Of a stretch of 49,727 bases of DNA, positions 15,763-26,285 are shown one piece after another; positions within the stretch are counted from its first letter, which is position 1; every line of letters begins with the position of its first letter. Position numbers and translations under genes: made by a program. Origin of the DNA: Candidatus Latescibacterota bacterium. GTDB lineage: Bacteria; JAAXHH01; JACQVL01. The DNA lies in NCBI GenBank assembly GCA_016209865.1, contig JACQVL010000258.1:1-49727 (forward strand), written 5' to 3'. The notes below the pieces were generated by a model. It saw only the letters and a program-made list of their open reading frames with translations, made no database searches and was not told where the DNA came from.

Positions 15763-18032
15763 TGTTTAATCGCGTCCTTCTGGTTCCCCTGGTCGCGGAC
15801 GATGTCGCCGAGATGATCGTACAGCGTCGCGTTGTCCCGGTCGCGTTCGAGCGCTTTCTCGACCAACTCCTTCGCTTGCCGGAGCCGTCCCAACCGGTAG
15901 TACACCCACCCTAAACTATCCAGGAACGCCCCGTTCTCCGGGTCTTTCTCGACCGCTTTCTCGATCATCCTGAGGGCATCTTGAAGCCGGAGGCCTTTAT
16001 CCGCTAAGATATACCCCAGGTAATTGAGGGTGTAGGGATCATCCGGGTTCAGCCTCAGCGTCTGCTCGAACGCGGCCACCGCCTCGTCGAAGCGACCCGC
16101 CTGGTCGTACGCCTGGCCGAGGAGAAACCGGAGGCGGTAATTAGCCGGGAATTTCTCAATGCTGTCTTTCGCGATACGAATGGCTTCGTCGTAATGCTTC
16201 TGCTCCGAGTACGAATACCCTAAGTAAAACCACAACTCCGGGTCGTTCGGAACGGCCTCGAGGCCACGCCGGAAGATGGTGATCCCCTCGTCATACTTCT
16301 TCTGGCGGAGCTGCACCAGCCCTAAGTTGACCCAGCCACGGCTGTCGTGCTGGTCGAGGTCGATGACGCGCTGGAATTGCGTGACGGCCTTGTCGTACGC
16401 TTTCTGGGAGAGATAGTTCACGCCCAGGTAGAAATGGAGGTCCGGGTCGTTGGGTGTGGTTGCCAGTCCCTGATTGAGGACTCTCTCCGCGCTCTCGTAC
16501 TTGTCCTGCCGGATGTACGCTAAGCTCAAGTTGACCCAGCCGCGCGTGTCGCGCCGGTTCAGGTCGATCGCTTTCTGGAGTTGCGCGATCGCCGGGGCAA
16601 ACTGTTTCTGGTCCATGTAGACGTCGGCCAGGTTCAGCCGGAGGTCGATGTTGTTCGGGAGCACTTTGAGGCCTTGCTGGAATGTCTTGATGCCGTCGTT
16701 CTTCTTCCCCTGTTCCACGTAGGCCAGCCCCAGGGCAATCCAGCTCCGCGGGTACTGGTTGTTGATCGAGACCGCTTTCTTGAACTCCGGGATGGCCTGG
16801 TTGTAGGCTTGTTGGGCGAGGAAGAGGGAACCTAAGTACAGGCGCAGGTCGGGGTCGTTGGGCAGCTTCCCGATCCCGCGTTTGAGGACGTCGATCGCCT
16901 CATCCTGGCGTTGTTGCCGTCGGTAGGTCAGGCTCAGGTTGATCCAGCTCCCGGCATCTTTCTCATCCCGGCTCAGGGCTTCCTGAAACTCCAAGGCGGC
17001 CTGATCGAGTTTGTTCTGTTCGAGGTAGACGATGCCGAAGTTGGCGTGCAGGTCCGCGTCATCCGGCAACACCCGAAGCCCCTCGTACAGCACCCGCTCG
17101 GCCTCGGTCAGTTGGCCCTTGCGCCGGTAGGCGGTACTCAGGTCGACCCAGTTGCGGGCGCTCTGCCGGTCGGCGGCGAGCACCGTCTTGAATTCCTGGA
17201 TTGCCTCGTCCCAGCGGCTTGACAGCGTCAGCAGTTCACCCAGCCGGCGGCGGATGTCCACCTCGTTCTGCGGGTGCAGGTCAGCGATCTCTCTGTACTG
17301 CTCGACCGCCTTGTCCCAGTCACGCTGCTGCTCGTAGATCTGGGCGAGTCCAAACCGGGCGCGCAGGGAAGTCGGGTAGTCGTCGAGCACTTTCTGCAGC
17401 TCGACGATGGCCTTATCGAGTTCCCCACGGGCCTTATACTCGTCGACGAGCTGGAAATGGATATCCGCCGACCGGGGCACCAGCCGGCTGACGATTTCGA
17501 GTTCCTGGATCATTCTCTCGGTATCGCGCTGCTCCCGCGCGATCTGGGCGAGCGAGAAATGAGCCTCGAGATGCTCGGCGTCCAGCGCCACCACGCGCTC
17601 GAACGACCGGCGCGCTTCCCCGTACTGTCGCAGATCCCTGAGGCACTTGCCGACGACGAGGTGCGCATCGACGATCGTCTCGTCCAGCTTCAACGCTTTC
17701 TTTGCGTGCCGGAACGCCTCCTCCCGCTGCCCCAGCTCGTAGTAATCACGCGCTAACGCCACGTGGATGGCCGGGGACAGCGAGTCGTACCGGGCTGCCG
17801 CCTGGTATTCTTTGATGGCGTTGGGGAGGTCGTTCTGCGAATCGTACAGGCTCCCGCGCGCGAAGTGCTCATACGCCCGGGCGTCGAATTCCTGATTGGA
17901 CAGGGCGACCGAGTCCCGCGACGCAGCCTGCCCCCAGGAGCGCCCCACCCCCAGGCTCAGGAGGAAGATCCCGCCCACGGCGAGGGCCCGCACGAGTCGA
18001 GCCCCTCCAACCGCCCTCTGCCGTCTACCCAT
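15693..18032 (-). CDS. Large exported TPR-repeat protein
   Basis: About 779 residues. An N-terminal signal peptide (RALAVGGIFLLSLGVGRSWG, cleavage after about residue 35) is followed by some 18-20 consecutive tetratricopeptide repeats covering nearly all the protein. Recurrent units read NDPDLxxxLGxxYLxQxxYDxAIxxFxKAI and WVNLSLAYxRQxKYxEAxxVLxxGL, alternating in a two-repeat pattern of 68 residues that suggests recent internal duplication. The last repeats resemble PilF/NrfG-type TPRs (PYTLNYLGYILADKGLRLQDALRMIEKAVEKDPENGAFLDSLGWVYYRLG). ATG 18032 has GGAG at six bases. It probably acts as a periplasmic scaffold together with the downstream lipoprotein. Confidence 0.9.
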   Translation of the reverse strand: MGRRQRAVGGARLVRALAVGGIFLLSLGVGRSWGQAASRDSVALSNQEFDARAYEHFARGSLYDSQNDLPNAIKEYQAAARYDSLSPAIHVALARDYYELGQREEAFRHAKKALKLDETIVDAHLVVGKCLRDLRQYGEARRSFERVVALDAEHLEAHFSLAQIAREQRDTERMIQELEIVSRLVPRSADIHFQLVDEYKARGELDKAIVELQKVLDDYPTSLRARFGLAQIYEQQRDWDKAVEQYREIADLHPQNEVDIRRRLGELLTLSSRWDEAIQEFKTVLAADRQSARNWVDLSTAYRRKGQLTEAERVLYEGLRVLPDDADLHANFGIVYLEQNKLDQAALEFQEALSRDEKDAGSWINLSLTYRRQQRQDEAIDVLKRGIGKLPNDPDLRLYLGSLFLAQQAYNQAIPEFKKAVSINNQYPRSWIALGLAYVEQGKKNDGIKTFQQGLKVLPNNIDLRLNLADVYMDQKQFAPAIAQLQKAIDLNRRDTRGWVNLSLAYIRQDKYESAERVLNQGLATTPNDPDLHFYLGVNYLSQKAYDKAVTQFQRVIDLDQHDSRGWVNLGLVQLRQKKYDEGITIFRRGLEAVPNDPELWFYLGYSYSEQKHYDEAIRIAKDSIEKFPANYRLRFLLGQAYDQAGRFDEAVAAFEQTLRLNPDDPYTLNYLGYILADKGLRLQDALRMIEKAVEKDPENGAFLDSLGWVYYRLGRLRQAKELVEKALERDRDNATLYDHLGDIVRDQGNQKDAIKHWERALELDATKQEIRKKLDAVR

Positions 18033-18050
18033 ACACCACTCCAATCGTTA

Positions 18051-18078
18051 CCGACCACTGACTACTGACCACCGACTC
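18051..18078. repeat. CCGACCA heptamer array
   Basis: CCGACCA, CTGACTA, CTGACCA, CCGACTC in the gap between rseP and the TPR gene. Confidence 0.82.
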
Positions 18079-18083
18079 CTGTC

Positions 18084-19397
18084 TTATCGCAGCAGCCGGG
18101 ACACGTCATTGACGATGACGAACGCCATAATCAACGCTAAGATCGCCATCCCGATCTGCTGCCAGACCATCCGCTGTCGCAGGGTCAGGGGACGCCGGAT
18201 CAGGCCTTCCACGGCCAGGATGAGAAGTTGACCCCCGTCGAGCGCGGGAATCGGGAGGATATTCAGGATCGCTAAGTTGATGCTGAGGAAGGCGATGAAG
18301 TTGAACAGACTCTCGACGCCTCGCCGGGCGGTGTCCCCGGCCACCTGGGCGATAAAGATCGGCCCGCCGATCAGCTTGGCCGAGACATCGCGGGAGACGA
18401 GTTGCTTGACGAACGAGATCATCTTTCCTATGACCCCGGCGGTCTGCAGACCTGCCAGCCCGAACGCCCGGAAGACCCCGACCGGCTTCGACCGGTAGTA
18501 TTCCTTGCCGACGCCAATCCGTCCGATGTTCTCCATATCCCCTTTCGCGTTGACTTCGCGCATCACCTCAGTCGTCACCTGCGCCTGGTAGGGCTGGTCG
18601 CTGCGTGCCCACGTGATCGTGAGCACCTGGCCGGGTTTCTTACGGATGATGTCGACCATGTCCGTCCACTGGCTGATCGGCTGTCCGTCGACCGAGGTGA
18701 TCCGGTCCCCGACCTGTAGGCCGGCCGCGGCAGCCGGGCTGCCCGGGTTGACGACGTTGATCGTCGTGTCCATGAAGTACATCAGCCCGGCGAACCGCTC
18801 CTGGGGCGAGGTGGTCGTCCTGAAATCGATGACCGTCGTGCTCTCGGCACCGGCTCGGGTAAAGCGGACGTGAAACTGCGAGATGTTCTCGGCGGCGAAC
18901 CGCTCGACGACATCTTCCCACGTCTTCACCGGCGTCCGGTTGATGGCGTCGATCCGGTCCCCGACGGCCAGCCCGGCCTTCGCGAAGGGGGACTGCGGGG
19001 CGACTTTGCCGATCGCCGTCGTGTCGATGGAGGCGATGCCGACGAAGCACAGCAGGCCCCAGAGGACGAGGAACGCCAGCAGGACGTTCATCGCCGGGCC
19101 GGCCGCGATCACGAACGCGCGCGCCCAGAGGGGCTTCGAATGGAACTCCCACGGCTCGCCCCTGACTTCGTCCGAGTCAGGATGCTCGCCCGCCATCTTG
19201 ACGTAGCCCCCTAACGGGACCCAGGAGATGCAGTATTCGGTATCCCCGACCGTCTTGCCGATCATCTTCGGGGGGAAGCCTAAGGAAAACCGTTCGACTT
19301 TGATCCCGACGCGCTTCGCGGCCATGAAATGGCCGAGTTCATGGACGAAGACGAGCAGCCCCAGGACAAAGATCGCCGCTAAGATGTTCGTGATCAT
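18084..19397 (-). CDS. rseP: RIP metalloprotease RseP (site-2 protease)
   Basis: An inner-membrane zinc protease that cleaves anti-sigma factors or signal-peptide remnants within the bilayer. The 437-residue protein has the HELGH zinc motif at residues 19-23 in the first helix. Two PDZ domains follow in the centre (about 115-185 and 200-280; SPFAKAGLAVGDRIDAINRTPV and GSPAAAAGLQVGDRITSVDGQPI). The NILPIPALDGG motif near residue 390 supplies the third zinc ligand. Gene order cdsA-dxr-rseP is widely conserved. Confidence 0.97.
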   Translation of the reverse strand: MITNILAAIFVLGLLVFVHELGHFMAAKRVGIKVERFSLGFPPKMIGKTVGDTEYCISWVPLGGYVKMAGEHPDSDEVRGEPWEFHSKPLWARAFVIAAGPAMNVLLAFLVLWGLLCFVGIASIDTTAIGKVAPQSPFAKAGLAVGDRIDAINRTPVKTWEDVVERFAAENISQFHVRFTRAGAESTTVIDFRTTTSPQERFAGLMYFMDTTINVVNPGSPAAAAGLQVGDRITSVDGQPISQWTDMVDIIRKKPGQVLTITWARSDQPYQAQVTTEVMREVNAKGDMENIGRIGVGKEYYRSKPVGVFRAFGLAGLQTAGVIGKMISFVKQLVSRDVSAKLIGGPIFIAQVAGDTARRGVESLFNFIAFLSINLAILNILPIPALDGGQLLILAVEGLIRRPLTLRQRMVWQQIGMAILALIMAFVIVNDVSRLLR

Positions 19398-19446
19398 ATC
19401 AGGAAGACTCTCCCATGCCCGGCCTCACCCGGTCGCCGGCCTGGCA

Positions 19447-20643
19447 TCAGCTCACGTGGAGCGGGTTCGTGCTCGATGTGTTCACCAGGTCGGCGCAGAA
19501 CGCCCGCGCCCAGACATCCGCCTCCAGGATGGAAGGGAGAGAGAATGTCCCGTTGGGGGCGTCGTCCATCCGGTGTTCGTGCGCGGTGATCGTCTCGGCG
19601 ATGATGTCCGGGATATCCGAGAAGCCGATCCGCGCTTGCAAGAATGCCTCGACCGCCACCTCATCCGCCGTGCTCAGGACAGTGGGGACGGTGACCCCGG
19701 CCTGTCCAGCCTGGTAGGCGAGCCGCAGGCAGGGGAATTTGTCGAAATCCGGCGGCGCGAACGTCAACTCCCGCCGTTGCATCAGGTCGAGCCGCTGCCA
19801 GGAGACGTTCAGCCGTTCCGGGAACGTCAGCGCGTACTGGATCGGCAGTCGCATATCCGGCACGCCGAGCTGAGCCAGGATCGACCCGTCCACCATCTCG
19901 ACCATCGAATGGATGATCGATTGCGGATGGATGACGATATCGATCCGGTCGACCGGAAGCCCGAACAGCCAGTGGGCCTCGATCACCTCGAACCCTTTAT
20001 TCATCAGGGTCGCAGAATCGATCGTCACTTTCCGGCCCATCTCCCAGACCGGATGGGCGAGCGCGTCGGCTGGGGAAATCGACGCGAAGGCGCTCCGATC
20101 CACGTCACGGAAGGGCCCGCCCGAGCACGTTAAGATGAGCCGTTCCACCTGCTCGATGCGTTGCCCGGCCAGACACTGGTGGATGGCGCAGTGCTCGCTG
20201 TCGATCGGGAGGATCTGGGCGCCGGCCGCGGCGGCCGTCCGCATCACCAGTTCGCCGGCCATGACGAGGATCTCTTTATTCGCCAGAGCGATCGTTTTCT
20301 CCGCCTGGATCGCCCTGAGGGTCGGGATGAGGCCGGCGCTGCCCGGCAGCGCGCTGATGACTAAGTCGGCCTCCGGATGGGTGGCGACCGCGATCAGCCC
20401 GTCGAGGCCGGCGCACAACGCCGGGCCATACCCGTTGCGGGTCTGGCGGAGCTTTTCCGCATACCGCTCCTCCATCACCGCCACGATGTCCGGCCGGAAC
20501 CGCTCGATCTGGCGCTGGAGCATCTCCGTCTGGCTGTTGGCCGTCAGCCCGCAGACGGTGAACCGGTCGGGGAACTGCGCGATCACCTCAAGGCTCTGCA
20601 CCCCGATCGACCCGGTCGACCCTAAGATGGCGACGCGTTTCAT
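19447..20643 (-). CDS. dxr: 1-deoxy-D-xylulose 5-phosphate reductoisomerase
   Basis: This NADPH enzyme makes MEP from DXP, committing carbon to the non-mevalonate isoprenoid pathway. The 398-residue protein starts KRVAILGSTGSIGVQSLEVI, with GSTGSIG binding NADPH. ALANKEILVMAGE near residue 120, ILPIDSEHCAIHQCL near 145 (metal-binding D-S-E) and ATLMNKGFEVIEAHWLFG near 215 are diagnostic. The ATG follows the cdsA stop directly (TAAATG). Its product feeds UppS in the same operon. Confidence 0.98.
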   Translation of the reverse strand: MKRVAILGSTGSIGVQSLEVIAQFPDRFTVCGLTANSQTEMLQRQIERFRPDIVAVMEERYAEKLRQTRNGYGPALCAGLDGLIAVATHPEADLVISALPGSAGLIPTLRAIQAEKTIALANKEILVMAGELVMRTAAAAGAQILPIDSEHCAIHQCLAGQRIEQVERLILTCSGGPFRDVDRSAFASISPADALAHPVWEMGRKVTIDSATLMNKGFEVIEAHWLFGLPVDRIDIVIHPQSIIHSMVEMVDGSILAQLGVPDMRLPIQYALTFPERLNVSWQRLDLMQRRELTFAPPDFDKFPCLRLAYQAGQAGVTVPTVLSTADEVAVEAFLQARIGFSDIPDIIAETITAHEHRMDDAPNGTFSLPSILEADVWARAFCADLVNTSSTNPLHVS

Positions 20644-21477
20644 TTAGAGTACCACCATCCTCAAATAATAATACACCAACGGCGCACAGAACAGCACGCT
20701 GTCGAACCGGTCGAGCACCCCGCCGTGGCCCGGGATGAGGTGGGAGGAGTCCTTGACCTGCGAATCCCGTTTCATCAGGGATTCCGCCAGGTCGCCGACC
20801 TGTGCGACGAGGCCGCCGGCCAGTCCTAACACCCAGCAGTCCGCCCGCGACAGGAACGGAAAGAAAGAAGACCGGAGGGCAAACAGCCCGACGAGCGCTC
20901 CAGCCAGCCCGCCGAGCGCCCCTTCGACCGTCTTCCCGGTGCTCACCCGGGGAATCAAGCGATGGCGGCCGAGCCCCCGTCCGGTGAAATACGCCGCCGT
21001 GTCACAACCCCACGGGATGAGGAACGCGACCAACAGCGCGCCCATCCCGTCATGGTCTGTTAACGTGGGCTGGGTGCGTGGGAGTTCCCGGAGGAGGATG
21101 AGATGGCTGCTGAGCCAGCCGACGTAGAGGACGCCGAGTACGGTCGAAGCGGCGTTCAGCAAGGCTGAGCTCGGCCGCTTCGTGATGATCTCCAGGGTGA
21201 CTGCCAGGAGGACGACCCCGGTGATCACCCCCGTGGCCATCCGGCCTCCGTCGAACCAGGCGCTCCAACTGAGCGCGACCGCGCCGAGCAGGCCGAGGGG
21301 ACGGTTGGGGTCGAGCCCCTTGGCCGCCGCCATGCGGTAGAATTCCCAGAGTCCCGCGACGATCACCAGGTCGATGAACCCGACGAAGGGAACACCGCCC
21401 ACCCACGCGAGGAGCAAGACGACTGGGATCAGGGTCAGGCCGACGAGAATACGGACCCAGACGTGTGGTACGGTCAC
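20644..21477 (-). CDS. cdsA: Phosphatidate cytidylyltransferase
   Basis: A membrane enzyme converting phosphatidic acid and CTP to CDP-diacylglycerol. It has 277 residues with about seven or eight transmembrane segments. The C-terminal signature is present: GKTVEGALGGL near residue 180, then SLMKRDSQVKDSSHLIPGHGGVLDRFDS near 232-260 containing the KR, KD, PGHGG and DR-D residues. GTG 21477 is the start. It lies between uppS and dxr. Confidence 0.96.
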   Translation of the reverse strand: MTVPHVWVRILVGLTLIPVVLLLAWVGGVPFVGFIDLVIVAGLWEFYRMAAAKGLDPNRPLGLLGAVALSWSAWFDGGRMATGVITGVVLLAVTLEIITKRPSSALLNAASTVLGVLYVGWLSSHLILLRELPRTQPTLTDHDGMGALLVAFLIPWGCDTAAYFTGRGLGRHRLIPRVSTGKTVEGALGGLAGALVGLFALRSSFFPFLSRADCWVLGLAGGLVAQVGDLAESLMKRDSQVKDSSHLIPGHGGVLDRFDSVLFCAPLVYYYLRMVVL

Positions 21478-21528
21478 CGTGCGGTTACTCCGTCCCCATC
21501 CTCGTATGGCCCGGATCGGCGCGGCCTG

Positions 21529-22290
21529 TCACCGGACCGAGACCGCGACCTGAGCCTGGGCGCTCGTCCGGCCGAACCGCCGCTCCCGCGTTTGATAGTC
21601 CTGTATGGCCGCGTAGAAATGCTCACGCCGGAAATCGGGCCACAGGACGGGCATCACGCAGATCTCGGTGTAGGCAAGCTGGTAGAGGAGGAAATTGCTG
21701 ATGCGCATTTCCCCGCTCGTCCGGATCAGGAGATCAGGGTCGGGGAGGCCGGCGGTATCGAGATAGGACGCGAACAGGGTCTCATCCACCGCCGCCAGGT
21801 GCTGTTTGCCGTCGACGATATCTTGAGCCAAGCGTTTGGCCGCCTCGACGATCTCCCGGCGCCCGCCGTAGTTGAGGGCCAGAATCAGCCGCAGGCCGGT
21901 GTTCTTCGACGTCTGCGCGATCGCGTACGCGACCTCACGGCGGGCCGCTTCGGGCAGCTCATCCCACCGGCCGATGACCATGATCTTGACGTTGTTCCGG
22001 TTGATTTCCTCGATCTCACTCCGGATCGTGGCGATGAGGAGACGCATCAGGGCGGAGACTTCCGTCTTCGGGCGTCGCCAGTTCTCCGTGGAGAACGTGA
22101 ACAACGTCAGCACATCGAGACCCAACTCCCCGGCAACCCGGACGATATCCCGGACGACGTTGACCCCTTCCCGGTGTCCGACGACCCGGGGGAGGCCGCG
22201 CTGCGCCGCCCAGCGCCCGTTCCCGTCGACGATGATGGCGATATGCCGGGGAAGCCGCGTCCTATCGAGTGCGGAAGCGTCCTGGTTCAC
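21529..22290 (-). CDS. uppS: Undecaprenyl diphosphate synthase (isoprenyl transferase)
   Basis: This cis-prenyltransferase makes the C55 lipid carrier for peptidoglycan and O-antigen. Catalytic aspartate D22 lies in HIAIIVDGNGRWAAQRGLPR (the usual Met is Val). TLFTFSTENWRRP near residue 75 and the C-terminal RTSGEMRISNFLLYQLAYTEI (about 195-215) are signatures. GTG 22290 is preferred, as AAGGGG stands nine bases upstream. An earlier GTG (22323) would add residues encoded by a palindromic repeat. Confidence 0.95.
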   Translation of the reverse strand: MNQDASALDRTRLPRHIAIIVDGNGRWAAQRGLPRVVGHREGVNVVRDIVRVAGELGLDVLTLFTFSTENWRRPKTEVSALMRLLIATIRSEIEEINRNNVKIMVIGRWDELPEAARREVAYAIAQTSKNTGLRLILALNYGGRREIVEAAKRLAQDIVDGKQHLAAVDETLFASYLDTAGLPDPDLLIRTSGEMRISNFLLYQLAYTEICVMPVLWPDFRREHFYAAIQDYQTRERRFGRTSAQAQVAVSVR

Positions 22291-22309
22291 GCTCGACAAC
22301 CCCTTATAG

Positions 22310-22369
22310 ATTCCCGCTTCCACGGGAATGACAAGATGTTACCGACTACCGACCACCGACCACCGACCA
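22310..22369. repeat. ATTCCCG palindrome plus CCGACCA heptamer array
   Basis: ATTCCCG/CGGGAAT with a 6-nt loop at 22310-22329 is followed by CCGACTA and three CCGACCA units at 22342-22369. A seventh-base phase continues as CCGTCAA, whose TCA is the frr stop (TGA, minus strand). It fills the gap between frr and uppS. Confidence 0.85.
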
Positions 22370-22372
22370 CCG

Positions 22373-23660
<1,288 letters not shown>

Positions 23661-24257
23661 CTACTCCCCTCCCAGCTCGAACCGGACAAAACGGCGGACG
23701 ACGATGTTCTCCCCTAATTTCGCGATCGTCGCGGTGACGAGGTCCTTGATCGTTTTATCGGTATCCCGGATGAACGGCTGTTCGAGGAGACAGTGCTCCT
23801 GGTAGAATTTTTCGACCTTCCCCTGGACGATCCGGTCGATGAGATGCTCCGGTTTCCCCTCGTTCCGTGCCTGAGTCCGGTAAATCTCCCGCTCCCGCTC
23901 GACGATCGCCGGGTCGATGTGCTCTCGATCCACCGCTAAGGGCTTGGTGGCGGCGACCTGCATGGCCAGGTCATGGACGAGCGTCCTGAATGCCTCGTTC
24001 CGGGCGACGAAGTCCGTCTCGGAGTTGACCTCGACCATCGCGCCGATCCGGCTGCCCACATGGGTGTACGCATGGATCAGCCCTTCTTTAGCCGTCCGGC
24101 TGCTCTTCTTCGACGCGGTCAGGATGCCCTGCTCCCGCAGGTAGGTGATCGCTTTCTCGATATCCCCGTTGGAGAGGTCGAGCGCCTTCTTGCAGTCCAT
24201 CATCCCGGCGCCCGTCTTCTCCCGCAGGACTTTGACATCTGCTGCCGACACTCCCAT
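23661..24257 (-). CDS. tsf: Elongation factor Ts
   Basis: The guanine nucleotide exchange factor for EF-Tu. This is the short form (198 residues) rather than the E. coli form of about 280, with a single core domain as in Thermus. The N-terminal UBA-type domain has VKVLREKTGAGMMDCKKALDLSNGDIEKAI. TDFVARNEAF near residue 85 is the TDFV motif contacting EF-Tu. Start ATG 24257 gives MGVSAADVKVL; an upstream frame to 24287 is not conserved. A 172-base gap separates it from rpsB. Confidence 0.97.
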   Translation of the reverse strand: MGVSAADVKVLREKTGAGMMDCKKALDLSNGDIEKAITYLREQGILTASKKSSRTAKEGLIHAYTHVGSRIGAMVEVNSETDFVARNEAFRTLVHDLAMQVAATKPLAVDREHIDPAIVEREREIYRTQARNEGKPEHLIDRIVQGKVEKFYQEHCLLEQPFIRDTDKTIKDLVTATIAKLGENIVVRRFVRFELGGE

Positions 24258-24429
24258 GAATCCCACTCCGTTTAAGCCCCTGCTCACGCGGATCAGGAGC
24301 TAAGGCCGCCTTTCTCCAGCCTGCCAGTCACACACCCTGCCGGATGTCCTCTAATCTACCGAGCAGTCCTCGAAAAAACATGAGGTCTCTCTGAGAAACT
24401 TATGAGAAACTCAACCGGATGCGTCCGTC

Positions 24430-25206
24430 TTACGCCTCTTCATCTACGTCGTCGACGACGGGGGCCGGTTTCTGTTCGTCGGGTTCCTCGGTGTCCTTCT
24501 TCCGGGCGAATTGTTCGCGATCCACCCGTCGGAGGCCTTCGTCGACGGCGTCTGCGATGATGTTCGTGATGAGCGCGATGGAGCGCAGGGCGTCGTCGTT
24601 GCCGGGGATCGGGTAGGTGATGAGGTCGGGGTCGCAGTTGGTATCCAGGATGCTGACCACCGGGATTTCGAGGGCGTTCGCCTCAGCGACGGCGATCCGT
24701 TCCTTCCGGGCGTCGACCACGTAGACGATCCCGGGCAGTTGGCGCATCTCTCGAATCCCGCCCAACACCCTCTGCAGCCGATCCCGCTCTTTCCCCAGGC
24801 TGGCGGCTTCCTTCTTCGTCAGCGCGTCGAGAATCCCGTGTTCTTTCATCTTCTCCAGGTCTTCCAGCCGCTTGACGCTCGACCGGATCGTCTGGAAGTT
24901 GGTAAGCATCCCGCCCAGCCAGCGCTCGACGACGTAGAACATCCCGCACCGCGCCGCCTCTTCGACGATCACCGGCTTCGCCTGCTTCTTCGTCCCGACG
25001 AACAGCACCGACTCCCCGCTCTCCACCGCCGTCCGGACGGCGGTGTAGGCGAGTTCGATGTGCTTCAGCGTTTTTTGCAGGTCGATAATGTAAATGCCAT
25101 TTCGCTCGGCGAAGATGAACTTCTTCATCTTCGGGTTCCACCGTCTCGTCTGATGGCCGAAATGAACCCCGGCCTTCAGCAGGTCCTGCATGATCGGAAT
25201 ACCCAT
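24430..25206 (-). CDS. rpsB: 30S ribosomal protein S2
   Basis: 258 residues. It starts [60 protein letters not shown] near 95 and [15 protein letters not shown] near 205 are conserved. The C-terminal tail is acidic ([21 protein letters not shown]). ATG 25206 has AAAGGAG at suitable spacing. No S2-leader structure was recognised upstream, where rpsI ends about 117 bases away. Confidence 0.98.
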   Translation of the reverse strand: MGIPIMQDLLKAGVHFGHQTRRWNPKMKKFIFAERNGIYIIDLQKTLKHIELAYTAVRTAVESGESVLFVGTKKQAKPVIVEEAARCGMFYVVERWLGGMLTNFQTIRSSVKRLEDLEKMKEHGILDALTKKEAASLGKERDRLQRVLGGIREMRQLPGIVYVVDARKERIAVAEANALEIPVVSILDTNCDPDLITYPIPGNDDALRSIALITNIIADAVDEGLRRVDREQFARKKDTEEPDEQKPAPVVDDVDEEA

Positions 25207-25323
25207 GTTCGGTCTATCGCTCCTTTCACCACGTCCACGGACACATGTTTGATCCCCCCTCACACGGCGCTGATAGGCCGCGGCTGCTGCATGGGAGGGG
25301 TGACTCCCACACGCTCGGTCTGC

Positions 25324-25719
25324 TTACCGTTTCGAGAACTGGTACCGCTTCCGCGCGCCGGCCATCCCGTACTTCTTCCGCTCCTTGCTCCGGGCGTCAC
25401 GGGTCAACAGGCCGGCGGTACGGAGCTGGCCGCGTAAGGTCTCGTCCATCTTCTCCAGCGCCCGGGCGATGCCCAGCCGCAACGCCCCCGCCTGTCCGGC
25501 GATCCCCCCGCCATGCGTGCGGGCGATGACGCTCACCCGATCCAGCGTGCTCGTCACGGTCAGGGGTTCCTCGACGGCCGCGACCAGGCTGTCACGGGAA
25601 AAGTATTCCTGCAGCGTCTTGCCGTTGACCGTCCGCGTGTTGCCGTCGGCCGGCCGGACCCACACCTGAGCAATCGCGCGTTTCCGCTTCCCGACCGCGT
25701 GATAGACATCTGTCGTCAT
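25324..25719 (-). CDS. rpsI: 30S ribosomal protein S9
   Basis: 131 residues. HAVGKRKRAIAQVWVRPADG opens the protein and the C-terminus ends with the conserved basic tail KKYGMAGARKRYQFSKR that reaches the P-site. AAGGAGG precedes ATG 25719 at normal spacing; a GTG 12 bases upstream is too close to the ribosome binding site. It follows rplM by 33 bases. Confidence 0.98.
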   Translation of the reverse strand: MTTDVYHAVGKRKRAIAQVWVRPADGNTRTVNGKTLQEYFSRDSLVAAVEEPLTVTSTLDRVSVIARTHGGGIAGQAGALRLGIARALEKMDETLRGQLRTAGLLTRDARSKERKKYGMAGARKRYQFSKR

Positions 25720-25752
25720 GCGTGCGTTCACCTCCTTTGTCTGCGATGATGG

Positions 25753-26184
25753 TTATCCCATCTTCAACACATCCGGCTTCTGCGCCGCATGCGGATGGGT
25801 CGATCCTCTGTAGACTTTCAGCTTCCTGAACATCTGCCGTCCCAGTGTGGTGTGGGGGAGCATGCCTTTCACCGCCATCCGGACGACCCGCTCAGGGCTC
25901 CGGGCAAACAGTTTCTGGTAGGGCGTCACCTTGAGTCCACCCGGATACCCGCTGTACCGGTAGTAGAGCTTCTGCTCCGCTTTCTTCCCGGTGACCACCA
26001 CCTGGCTGGCGTTGATGATGATCACATGATCCCCGGTGTCCACGTGGGGCGAATAGATCGGCTTCGTCTTCCCCCGGAGGATCTGGGCGACCTGGCTGGC
26101 CAACCGTCCGAGCACCTGGCCCCTGGCATCCACGACGTGCCACTGGCGCTCGACGTTCTGTGCGTTGATAGTCGGTGTTCTCAT
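25753..26184 (-). CDS. rplM: 50S ribosomal protein L13
   Basis: 143 residues. [45 protein letters not shown] near the start and [32 protein letters not shown] are L13 signatures. The ATG 26184 start gives [18 protein letters not shown], as in homologues; the frame extends upstream without homology. It is the first gene of the rplM-rpsI pair. Confidence 0.97.
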   Translation of the reverse strand: MRTPTINAQNVERQWHVVDARGQVLGRLASQVAQILRGKTKPIYSPHVDTGDHVIIINASQVVVTGKKAEQKLYYRYSGYPGGLKVTPYQKLFARSPERVVRMAVKGMLPHTTLGRQMFRKLKVYRGSTHPHAAQKPDVLKMG

Positions 26185-26227
26185 GGTCGTGTGTGTACTC
26201 CTCGATGAATGGATATGAGACCATCCT

Positions 26228-26283
26228 GTAGGGGCGAATCTCGTCTTCGCCCCGATATGGGCGATCCCAAGGATCGCCCGTAC
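26228..26283. repeat. GTAGGGGCGA palindromic element
   Basis: GTAGGGGCGAATC...CTTCGCCCC followed by GGGCGATCCC/GGATCGCCC and a terminal GTAC. Same two-hairpin layout as the elements at 4792 and 8149. It lies just after mtnA, before rplM. Confidence 0.8.
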
Positions 26284-26285
26284 AA

